A program made the translations under genes and the position numbers. Of a stretch of DNA of 22,466 nucleotides, positions 13,615 through 19,690 are shown one piece after another. Position 1 is the stretch's first letter; the number at the start of each line of letters is the position of its first letter. The notes beneath the pieces are model-generated. The model saw only the letters and a program-made list of their open reading frames with translations, made no database searches and was not told where the DNA came from. The DNA is from JBEKZQ01 sp049509675 (GTDB taxonomy: Bacteria; Planctomycetota; Planctomycetia; Pirellulales; Thermoguttaceae): contig JBEKZQ010000026.1 of assembly GCA_049509675.1 (NCBI GenBank), positions 1-22,466 of the forward strand, written 5' to 3'.

Positions 13615-14614
13615 GTTTGGCGACCAGCAACTGGGCGATCTGCACGGCGTTGGTGGCGGCGCCCTTGCGGAGATTGTCGCTCACGCACCAGAAGGCCAGG
13701 CCGTTGGGGCTGGAAAGGTCCTCGCGGATCCGCCCGATGAACGTCTCGTTGCGGCCGTCGCACAGGATGGGCATCGGATAGATTTTCTGATCCAGATCGT
13801 CCATCACAACCAGGCCCGGCGTGGCGGCGAACAACGCGCGGGCCTCGGACAGCGTGATTTTCCGCTCGGTCTCGACCAGGATGCTCTCGCTGTGGCAATT
13901 GGCCACCGGCACGCGGACGCAGGTCGGGCACACGCGGATCGTGTCGTCGCCGAGGATTTTGCGCGTTTCATGCACCATCTTCATCTCTTCCGAGGTATAG
14001 CCCTGATGCTTGGGCGAGCCGATCTGCGGCAGACAGTTGAAGGCGATGCGATGCGGGAAGGCCTCCTGCGAATAATCTTCACCCGCCAACAGCGCCCGGG
14101 TGCCGCCCTCCAGGTCGCGGCTGCCGGCCAGGCCTGCCCCGCTGGTCGCCTGATACGTGCTCACCACGACACGGCGAACGCGGCCCGCGTCGTGCAGCGG
14201 CTTGAGCGATTGAACCAACTGCGTGGTGGAACAATTGGGGCTGGCGATGATCCCCTGGTGCTTGTCGACGGCTTGCGGATTGACCTCCGGAATGACCAGC
14301 GGCACCTTGGGATCCATGCGCCAGTAGCCGCTTTCGTCGATCACCGTGCAACCGCGGGCGACGGCGTCGGGGATGAAATCGCGGGCCACGTCGTCGGGCG
14401 TGCTGCTGATGGCCAGATCCACGCCGTCGAAGACCTCGGGCCGCAGCTCCTCGATGACGTAGTCGCGGCCGGCGAAGCAGATCTTCTTTCCCGCCGAACG
14501 CTTCGAGGCCAGGAACTTGATCTGCTGGAAGGGAAACTTCCACTCGTCCAGCAAGGCCACAATGATGCTTCCCACGGCGCCGCTGGCACCCACCACGGCA
14601 ACTGACTCGAACAC
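13583..14614 (-). CDS. asd: Aspartate-semialdehyde dehydrogenase
   Basis: The 343-residue product reduces aspartyl phosphate to aspartate semialdehyde with NADPH, feeding lysine/diaminopimelate, threonine and methionine synthesis. Visible are the NADP loop GASGAVG at 9-15, the catalytic Cys128 in SPNCSTTQ, SGAG, and RVPVANCHSES (usually RVPV..GHS). The start is GTG 14614, chosen because VAVVGASGAVG must lie at the N-terminus and GGGGAG sits about 10 nt upstream; a longer frame to 14737 runs through the promoter region. The last 32 bp overlap truA. Diaminopimelate supply fits the peptidoglycan gene rodA elsewhere in the window. Confidence 0.95.
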   Translation of the reverse strand: MFESVAVVGASGAVGSIIVALLDEWKFPFQQIKFLASKRSAGKKICFAGRDYVIEELRPEVFDGVDLAISSTPDDVARDFIPDAVARGCTVIDESGYWRMDPKVPLVIPEVNPQAVDKHQGIIASPNCSTTQLVQSLKPLHDAGRVRRVVVSTYQATSGAGLAGSRDLEGGTRALLAGEDYSQEAFPHRIAFNCLPQIGSPKHQGYTSEEMKMVHETRKILGDDTIRVCPTCVRVPVANCHSESILVETERKITLSEARALFAATPGLVVMDDLDQKIYPMPILCDGRNETFIGRIREDLSSPNGLAFWCVSDNLRKGAATNAVQIAQLLVAKHAHVQAGSGL

Positions 14615-14657
14615 GGCCGATTTCTCCCCAAGAGTTTCGTTATTCCGTCCAAGTCCT

Positions 14658-14686
14658 ATTATGGCACGCGCGGGCGGCAACGGCAA
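14658..14686 (-). promoter_or_regulatory. Candidate asd-truA promoter
   Basis: On the minus strand TTGCCG (14686-14681) and CATAAT (14663-14658) are separated by 17 bp, giving a start near 14651 and a leader of about 37 nt before the GTG. It lies just downstream of the hairpin at 14706-14734. Confidence 0.5.
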
Positions 14687-14705
14687 TGTCGTCAAGAAAG
14701 AGCGA

Positions 14706-14734
14706 GGCCCCCGCGCCGGCAAGGTGCGGGGGCC
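14706..14734 (-). terminator. Strong GC hairpin, probable terminator
   Basis: GGCCCCCGC (14706-14714) and GCGGGGGCC (14726-14734) form a perfect 9-bp stem with an 11-nt loop. On the minus strand it is followed by TCGCTCTTTCTT. It lies downstream of the TIGR03000 gene and of element copy 2 and ahead of the asd promoter, so it probably ends transcripts arriving from those. Confidence 0.65.
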
Positions 14735-14749
14735 CACTCCGTTTCATAT

Positions 14750-14823
14750 TTTGCGCGGTTTGAAATGATCCCAACCGCGGCAATAGGGAACGGATCGTAT
14801 CATTACAAACCGTTCACACTATA
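14750..14823 (-). ncRNA. Two-hairpin conserved element, copy 2 (candidate structured RNA)
   Basis: Counterpart of 12647-12720 on the same strand. Hairpin 1 arms are 14815-14805 and 14798-14788 (6-nt loop); hairpin 2 arms are 14779-14773 and 14760-14754, here with seven Watson-Crick pairs. It begins with TATAGT 22 bp after the TIGR03000 stop, but no good -35 is seen at the right spacing. With the terminator-like hairpin at 14706-14734, a transcript of about 120 nt could be produced; it could equally be a 3' UTR element. Confidence 0.5.
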
Positions 14824-14845
14824 TGTTTCTCGTGAATCAACCAGC

Positions 14846-15784
14846 CTAGTTGCTCGATGCCAGCCCTTCCGCCGTGGCGGTGTTGAAGCCGAAAGCCACG
14901 TTGCCGTGCTCGCCGGCAGTGAGGCTGATCGTACGGCTTTCCGCAACAATCTTGCCCTCACGGACGATCTCGGCGTCGACGACATACTTGTAGCTCATGC
15001 CGGGCTGCAATCCGTACGAGACGAACTGCCGCTTGCTCCCGGTGCTGCGGGTAGGCTGGTTGTTGACTTTGACCTTGGCCTCGGCCGGGACCCAAATGGT
15101 CAGCAGGCCGCTGTTCTCCGGAGTGGCGTACATCGACGTCTTGTCGGAAGCACCCGGGACCGCGGGCGCCGGATTGCCCGGCTCAACCGGCGCCGGCGTA
15201 ACCGCAGGGGCGGAGCCATTGGATGGAGCGGCTGGCCCGGCCGGCGTAGTCGGCGGAGCTACGTCGTTGAACGTCTTCGCTTTGGTGGGAGACGAAGGAA
15301 TCGCTGCTGCTCCAGGCGCCGCCTGGGTCGGAGCGAGCATGGCTGGGCCCGACATTACCGGGCCCGGTGCGGGCGCTCCTGCCGCAACCCCACAGCAGGG
15401 CGTATCACAGCAGGTGTCGCAACAGCCATCATAGCACCAAGATCCGCAGCATCCGGCGCACAGATGATGACAGCCTCCCAGGCAGCCGACCGCATGCCAC
15501 CCACAACAAGGCTCACAGCATGGCGTGTAGCAGGAACTCCAGCAGCAAGGCGTATAGCAGCAAGAGCAGCAGGGCTCGTAGCAGCAACCCCAGCCGCAGC
15601 CGCAGCAACCCCAGCCGCAGCCGCCGCAACCCCAGCCGCAGCCGCCGCAACCCCAACCACAGCCGCCGCAACCCCAACCGTGACCCCAACCGCCAAACTC
15701 GAAGGCGTTGGCGGGTGAGATGGAAGCCGACATCGTCGCCACCATTACACCGATCAAAACCAATTTCCAAATTCGTCGAAGCAT
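14846..15784 (-). CDS. Secreted Cys/Gly-rich protein with TIGR03000 domain
   Basis: The 312-residue protein starts at ATG 15784 behind AAGGAGAGAA; a longer frame to 15883 has no such signal. Residues 1-27 are a signal peptide (ends SPANA). Residues about 30-135 are a Cys/Gly/Trp-rich region with about 34 cysteines, starting with four heptapeptides of type GWGCGGC and going on with CCYTPCC and CCDTPCC blocks. A Pro/Ala-rich linker follows to about 225. Residues 227-300 are the planctomycete TIGR03000 domain (TIWVPAEAKVKVN, GSKRQFVSYGLQPGMSYKY, LTAGE). Function is unknown; so many cysteines suggest a disulfide-linked or metal-binding envelope component. Confidence 0.88.
   Translation of the reverse strand: MLRRIWKLVLIGVMVATMSASISPANAFEFGGWGHGWGCGGCGWGCGGCGWGCGGCGWGCCGCGWGCCYEPCCSCCYTPCCWSSCYTPCCEPCCGWHAVGCLGGCHHLCAGCCGSWCYDGCCDTCCDTPCCGVAAGAPAPGPVMSGPAMLAPTQAAPGAAAIPSSPTKAKTFNDVAPPTTPAGPAAPSNGSAPAVTPAPVEPGNPAPAVPGASDKTSMYATPENSGLLTIWVPAEAKVKVNNQPTRSTGSKRQFVSYGLQPGMSYKYVVDAEIVREGKIVAESRTISLTAGEHGNVAFGFNTATAEGLASSN
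15585..15682 (-). repeat. 21-bp tandem repeat encoding GWGCGGC heptapeptides
   Basis: Four to five near-identical 21-bp units (CAACCCCAGCCGCAGCCGC plus two bases, as read on the plus strand) encode the Gly-Trp-Cys heptads of the TIGR03000 protein. Unit number is likely to vary between strains. Confidence 0.8.
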
Positions 15785-15842
15785 CTCAGTTCTCTCCTTT
15801 TTCAGCACGATACGGGCGGGGTACACAAGAAACCACTTAATT

Positions 15843-15870
15843 AACATACCATTGCGCAAGTGAAAATCAA
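15843..15870 (-). promoter_or_regulatory. Candidate promoter of the TIGR03000 gene
   Basis: On the minus strand TTGATT (15870-15865) is followed after 16 bp by TATGTT (15848-15843), which is preceded by TGG, an extended -10. The leader would be about 50 nt. Confidence 0.5.
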
Positions 15871-16062
15871 GAAGGATGGGCAATCAACGGCGACTTTATG
15901 GGATGCAAAAAATAGGTTGAAGTCTACTTAGTTCGGGTGGTGCCATTTGCATCAAAAAAAATGCCCGATAGAAAATCGCTAAAGTCTTGTCAGGAGAGGA
16001 ATTACAACGATCGGCGTGAGAAGTTGGGCTCAGGATGCTTTTCAGTCTCAAGGCTTTGGTCC

Positions 16063-16090
16063 GAAAACTGAAAACTGAAAACTGAAAACT
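16063..16090. repeat. 7-bp tandem repeat (GAAAACT x4)
   Basis: Exactly four copies of GAAAACT, 28 bp in total, about 150 bp upstream of rodA. Same period and copy number as the repeat at 12761-12788. Confidence 0.8.
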
Positions 16091-16161
16091 TGCCCGGCCC
16101 GCGTTCCTTCCTAAAGAAGATTCCCCAGTAACTGCCCTCCCGCGCGGATCGGGCCTTGCTC

Positions 16162-16167
16162 TATAAT
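16162..16167 (+). promoter_or_regulatory. Possible -10 box for rodA
   Basis: TATAAT lies 72 bp before the rodA start codon. No good -35 is seen at 16-18 bp, so support is weak. Confidence 0.3.
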
Positions 16168-16178
16168 CCCCCCTGCCT

Positions 16179-16196
16179 CCCCCCTGCCCTGCCCTC
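16179..16196. repeat. CCCCCCTGCCCTGCCC motif upstream of rodA
   Basis: Third copy of the 16-bp core also seen at 5902-5935 and in truA at 13065-13082. It lies just after the TATAAT box, within the presumed rodA leader. Confidence 0.6.
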
Positions 16197-16239
16197 GACT
16201 GCGCAAGCGCCCAAGACCCAACACCTAAGCTGAGCGAAC

Positions 16240-17394
16240 GTGAAACCTGTCGCCTGGGTCCAACGATTTCCCTGGTCCATTTTGGCCCTCACCGGATCGC
16301 TGATGGTTCTGGGGTGTCTGGGCATCGGCCGCTACGAAGAGCTGGTGGGTGGGGACGCGCATTTTTTCCGGCAGCAGATCGTATGGACCGTCCTGGGGTT
16401 GGCGGTGATGCTGACCGTTTCGCTGCCGAATTACCGGGCCGTTTGCCGCTGGAGCTACGTGCTGTTCGCCTGCGCGCTCCTGCTGCTGCTGATCGTGTAC
16501 CTCTTCCCGCCCATCAACCATGCGCACCGCTGGATCCGCCTGGCGCGGATCGGCGTGCAGCCCTCGGAACTGGCCAAGGTGGCATTCGTGCTGGCACTGG
16601 CCCGGTATCTGATGTACCGCGAGAATTATCGCCAATTGCGCGGGCTGTTGGCGCCGTTGGCATTGACCCTGGTGCCCGTGCTGTTGGTGCTGAAGGAGCC
16701 GGACCTGGGCACGGCCCTGGTCTTCTTGCCGCTGTTGTTCGTGATGCTCTTCGCCGCCGGGGCGCGGCGCCGCGACCTGGGCTGGCTCGTGTTCTTGGCC
16801 GTGCTGTCATTGCCGTTGTTATGGACGCAAATGAGTCGGGACCAGAAATCGCGGATCACTTCCTTGGCCCATCAACCGTCGGCCGCTCAGCGGCCCGGTC
16901 CCGGAGCGTATCAACTCCATCAGGCCAAACAAGTGCTCGCCCTGGGCCAGGTGTGGGGTAGCTGGCTGGAAGGCCAGGCGGTCGAGGACCCCAACGTCTA
17001 CCGCCTGCCGGAAGCGCATACGGATTTCGTGTTCTGCGTGCTGGGCGAACGTTTTGGGCTTCCCGGCTTGGCCCTGGTCCTGTCGCTCTATGGCCTGCTG
17101 GTTTGGCGCGGTCTGGCCATTGCCGCAGCCACGCGCGAGCCGTTCGGACGATTGGTGGCCACGGGCATTGCCGCCCTGGTGGCGGTGCAGGTGGTCATCA
17201 ACACGGGCATGACCATCGGCCTGTTGCCGGTGACCGGCCTGCCGTTGCCGCTGCTGAGTTATGGCGGCTCGGGACTCATGGCCCATTGCCTGGCGCTGGG
17301 ATTGCTGGCCAATATCGGCCTTCGTCCCGGCTATGAAGTGACGCGCGAGCCGTTCCGCTGGGCAACTGGGAAGGAGTTAGGAGTTAGAATGTAA
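16240..17394 (+). CDS. rodA: Rod shape-determining SEDS glycosyltransferase RodA
   Basis: The 384-residue protein has about ten transmembrane segments and the SEDS family motifs: VQPSELAK at 106-113, KEPDLGTALVF at 152-162, LPEAHTDFVF with Asp262 (the catalytic Asp position of RodA), and the C-terminal PLLSYGGSG. RodA polymerises lipid II into glycan strands during cell elongation in partnership with a class B penicillin-binding protein. No mreBCD or PBP2 gene is in the window. The start is GTG 16240 with no clear ribosome site, but it fits the family N-terminus. The last codons (KELGVRM) are encoded by a 7-bp repeat. FtsW is the alternative; the sequence and D262 context favour RodA. Confidence 0.9.
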   Translation: MKPVAWVQRFPWSILALTGSLMVLGCLGIGRYEELVGGDAHFFRQQIVWTVLGLAVMLTVSLPNYRAVCRWSYVLFACALLLLLIVYLFPPINHAHRWIRLARIGVQPSELAKVAFVLALARYLMYRENYRQLRGLLAPLALTLVPVLLVLKEPDLGTALVFLPLLFVMLFAAGARRRDLGWLVFLAVLSLPLLWTQMSRDQKSRITSLAHQPSAAQRPGPGAYQLHQAKQVLALGQVWGSWLEGQAVEDPNVYRLPEAHTDFVFCVLGERFGLPGLALVLSLYGLLVWRGLAIAAATREPFGRLVATGIAALVAVQVVINTGMTIGLLPVTGLPLPLLSYGGSGLMAHCLALGLLANIGLRPGYEVTREPFRWATGKELGVRM

Positions 17395-17427
17395 CTTCGA
17401 TCGGCGCACTCCTAACTCCTAACTCCT
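17372..17427. terminator. Inverted 7-bp repeats between convergent rodA and pcm, possible bidirectional terminator
   Basis: GGAGTTA x2 (17373-17386) and CTCCTAA x3 (17409-17429) create a perfect 16-bp inverted repeat (17372-17387/17412-17427) with a 24-nt loop that contains the rodA stop codon. It lies between two converging genes, where a hairpin would serve both strands, but no clean T-tract follows. Confidence 0.5.
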
Positions 17428-17437
17428 AACTTCTTCC

Positions 17438-18658
17438 CTACTTCCGCACCGCCTTCAGCCGCACGTCGTCGATCGACAGCTCGCCTACGCTGCCGAACAG
17501 TCCGACGCGGACGATGGCCTCGCGGGCCCGGCCTGGGACTTCAATCCGTTTCTGATCCAATTGCCAGGCAAAGGAACCCTGCCAGGGGCCGATGGTGGCG
17601 GTGCCGACCGTGGCGCGATTCTCGTCGTAGAAGCTCATCGCGAGCATGGGCAGGTCTTGCGGATTCTGACCCGGCCGCAGGTTCCGACCGCGGACCCGCA
17701 AGGAGATTTGCAAACGATTGACCTTGCGGCCGTCGACGGCGAATCCTTGCAGCATCTGCGCGCCGCGGCCGGGCTCGGCATTGTGGAAGGCGACGTAGTT
17801 CTTGCCGGAGGGGACGTCGTCGTCGGAAACCAACTTCACCTGCCGTTGATAATGCCAGCCGACGGGCCGGGGCGGATCGCCTTCCGCCTCCTCGAAGTCG
17901 CCGTTCTCCAACGCGGGGTGCAGGGCGTCGGGCTGCACGCGGCGTTGCTTCTCGGCGGCCCCGGTCATGGGCACGAAGAGCGTCGGCAGCAGGGCCTCCG
18001 ACTCCATCTTGCCCGCCGTTTTCTTCAGCAAATAGAGCGTCTGCTGGTAGCGTTGACCGGTGGGAACGACCATCCGCCCGCCCTCTTTCAATTGCTCGAT
18101 CAGTTTCGGCGGAACCTCTTCCGGGGAGCAGGTGACGATGATCTTGTCGAAGGGGGCGTGTTCGGGCCAGCCCTGATAGCCGTCGCCGATCTTGCACTGC
18201 ACATTCTTGTAGTGCAGCCGCTCCAGCGCCTTGGCCGCTTTGCGGCCCAGCGGCGCCACGATTTCGATCGTATAGACCTCGCGCACCAGGGGGCTGAGCA
18301 CGGCCGCCTGATAGCCGCTGCCGGTGCCGATTTCCAGCACTTTGTCGGTCGGCTGCGGATCGATGGCCTCGGTCATGTAGGCCACGATGAAAGGCGGCGA
18401 AATGGTTTGCGCCTCGCCGATCGGCAGCGCCATGTCGTAATAGGCGTAGGCCCTCTGCGACAGCGGCACGAACTCGTGCCGCGGCGTAGCCCGCATGGCG
18501 TCGATCACGCGGCGGTTCTTCACCCCCGCGGCGACGATCTCGTCGTCCACCATTTTGTTGCGGGCTTCGGCCAACGATGGGCGGCTCTGCGCCCGCTCGG
18601 CCGCCGGCGCGAGCGTGGCGGCCATGAGGATTACCATGAGCATGATGCGAGTGGGCAC
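17438..18658 (-). CDS. Exported protein-L-isoaspartate O-methyltransferase with C-terminal beta-sandwich
   Basis: The 406-residue protein joins a PCMT domain (residues about 30-235) to a C-terminal domain (about 245-406). PCMT uses SAM to methylate isoaspartyl residues and start their repair; the family signatures are VLEIGTGSGYQAAVL at 107-121, the MALPIGEAQTISPPFIV segment and VPTGQ. The C-terminal part (NGDFEE, GKNYVAFHNAEPG, LQISLRVRG, SIDDVRL) looks like a galactose-binding/CBM-like jelly roll. The first 23 residues are a signal peptide (APA-AERA), suggesting export. The start is GTG 18658 with GCAGGA upstream; further ATGs at 18643 and 18637 would shorten the signal. Upstream on the same strand, 36 bp away, is the retropepsin-like gene. 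Confidence 0.9.
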   Translation of the reverse strand: MPTRIMLMVILMAATLAPAAERAQSRPSLAEARNKMVDDEIVAAGVKNRRVIDAMRATPRHEFVPLSQRAYAYYDMALPIGEAQTISPPFIVAYMTEAIDPQPTDKVLEIGTGSGYQAAVLSPLVREVYTIEIVAPLGRKAAKALERLHYKNVQCKIGDGYQGWPEHAPFDKIIVTCSPEEVPPKLIEQLKEGGRMVVPTGQRYQQTLYLLKKTAGKMESEALLPTLFVPMTGAAEKQRRVQPDALHPALENGDFEEAEGDPPRPVGWHYQRQVKLVSDDDVPSGKNYVAFHNAEPGRGAQMLQGFAVDGRKVNRLQISLRVRGRNLRPGQNPQDLPMLAMSFYDENRATVGTATIGPWQGSFAWQLDQKRIEVPGRAREAIVRVGLFGSVGELSIDDVRLKAVRK

Positions 18659-18694
18659 GGCTGTGGTCCTGCGGTTCTTCCCATAGATCGTACG

Positions 18695-19063
18695 TTATGC
18701 GGCCGGCATCGGCCCGGCCGCCACCAGCTTCTTGGAGCGCGGATCGACTCGCAAGTTCATGCCCTCCAAGGTCCGCGCACCCAGCAAGCAGAGGTCGCCC
18801 TCCTGGGCGAAGACCACCTCGTCGATCGTAAAACTGCCGCCGATTCGCAACACGGCGAAGCCGATCGTGCGTGTGACGGTCGCGCCGTTGGCCATCACAA
18901 AGGCCACGTCCTTCTTCTGTGGCCGGACGCGGAGCCGCCGGAGGATTGACCCGGGAATCCAGGTGTGTTCGCTTCCCGTATCGACCAACAGGCCCGCGAC
19001 GGTCGCCTTGCGGCTTGCGTCGGCATGGTTCTCAACCTGGCACGTAACGCGAAATGTACCCAT
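18695..19063 (-). CDS. Retropepsin-like aspartic protease family protein
   Basis: The 122-residue protein has a single catalytic motif LLVDTGSEHTWIP at about residues 25-37 and a flap/second strand region ending LLGARTLEGMNLRVDP, the ILG.DFL-like hydrophobic-Gly motif of small retroviral-type aspartic proteases. Such proteins work as homodimers. There is no signal peptide. The ATG at 19063 gives the common MG.F..T opening. It precedes the exported PCMT gene by 36 bp and may share its transcript. Whether it cleaves proteins is unknown. Confidence 0.75.
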   Translation of the reverse strand: MGTFRVTCQVENHADASRKATVAGLLVDTGSEHTWIPGSILRRLRVRPQKKDVAFVMANGATVTRTIGFAVLRIGGSFTIDEVVFAQEGDLCLLGARTLEGMNLRVDPRSKKLVAAGPMPAA

Positions 19064-19173
19064 CGATGCACTTCATGGTAATCGCCTCGTCTTGGAAAAC
19101 GGCGTGCCGCGCCACTTCGATCCGCCTTCAGCAGTATATCGCGCCGGCAACGGTTTGGGCAACGGGCGACCGC

Positions 19174-19203
19174 TTGACGGTCCGGGGGCCGACAACCTAA
19201 ACT
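19174..19203 (+). promoter_or_regulatory. Candidate hicBA promoter
   Basis: TTGACG (19174-19179), 18 bp, then TAAACT (19198-19203). A start near 19210 leaves about 40 nt before the hicB ATG. Confidence 0.45.
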
Positions 19204-19250
19204 ACCCATAGGCAGCCATTGTCGGCATCTCCGTCTGAAAGAGCGCGTCC

Positions 19251-19442
19251 ATGCAAACCGTCAGAATCGTCTATTGGGAAGAAGAAGGCACGTGGATCGG
19301 CTATCTCGAAGAATATCCGGACTATTGGACGCAAGGTGATTCGCTGGAAGACCTACGAGAACACATCAGGGACCTGCACCGCGACATCACAAGCGGCCAG
19401 ATTCCCGGTATCCGCAAGGTTGAGGAGCTCACGATCTCGTGA
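19251..19442 (+). CDS. hicB: HicB-family antitoxin, short form
   Basis: The 63-residue protein matches the HicB partial RNase H fold: MQTVRIVYWEEEGTWIGYL, EYPDYWTQGDSLEDL and an amphipathic helix. HicB binds and neutralises HicA. It ends without the C-terminal ribbon-helix-helix or HTH domain of longer HicB proteins, so self-regulation by DNA binding is not expected. The ATG at 19251 is preceded by AAAGAG. Its TGA overlaps the GTG of hicA, implying coupled translation. The antitoxin comes first, the reverse of the classic hicA-hicB order. Confidence 0.85.
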   Translation: MQTVRIVYWEEEGTWIGYLEEYPDYWTQGDSLEDLREHIRDLHRDITSGQIPGIRKVEELTIS

Positions 19443-19618
19443 AGCGGACCGACCTGATCAAGGTGATCGAAGGTCTGGGCTGTGTGTTGATTCGACACGG
19501 CGGCAAACACGATTGGTATCGAAATCTGACGACGGGGGTCTCCCAGCCGGTTCCACGACATCGCGAAATCAAGGAAACCCTGGCCAGGCACATCATCCGG
19601 ATGCTTGGCCCACCATGA
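19439..19618 (+). CDS. hicA: HicA-family mRNA interferase toxin
   Basis: A 59-residue ORF starts at GTG 19439, overlapping the hicB stop by 4 bp. It reads as a complete HicA: KRTDLIKVIEGLGCVLIRHG, then GGKHDWYRN with the catalytic His, then PVPRHREIKETLARHI. HicA is a double-stranded RNA-binding-domain-like ribonuclease that cuts mRNA and arrests growth until HicB binds it. It is short and begins with GTG, so simple gene finders may miss it. The next gene starts 72 bp downstream. Confidence 0.88.
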   Translation: MKRTDLIKVIEGLGCVLIRHGGKHDWYRNLTTGVSQPVPRHREIKETLARHIIRMLGPP

Positions 19619-19690
19619 ACCGAAACCGATGCCGCGGTTGGCTTGCCCACCCGCCTTTTCCGCGCTGTGCAGATCGCGACCCTCCGCTCC

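Larger units (their letters stand above)
15785..16239. other. Divergent intergenic region between the TIGR03000 gene and rodA
   Basis: About 455 bp, AT-richer than the rest around 15840-15990. It holds the TIGR03000 promoter, an 8-bp inverted repeat GATGCAAA (15902-15909)/TTTGCATC (15946-15953) next to an A8 run, a 7-bp tandem repeat (16063-16090), a TATAAT (16162-16167) and a C-rich repeat (16179-16196). No gene is seen. Confidence 0.6.

Noticed and set aside
13601..14605. Plus-strand frame of 334 codons opposite asd
   Set aside because: Asd motifs on the other strand are decisive; this frame has no recognisable motif.
15585..15682. Regular 21-bp repeats considered as a CRISPR or minisatellite
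   Set aside because: There are no unique spacers; the repeats are in frame and encode heptapeptides of the TIGR03000 protein.
14765..15718. Plus-strand frame of 317 codons opposite the TIGR03000 gene
   Set aside because: Its product is low-complexity Arg/Ala sequence, and the minus strand has signal peptide, ribosome site and TIGR03000 domain.
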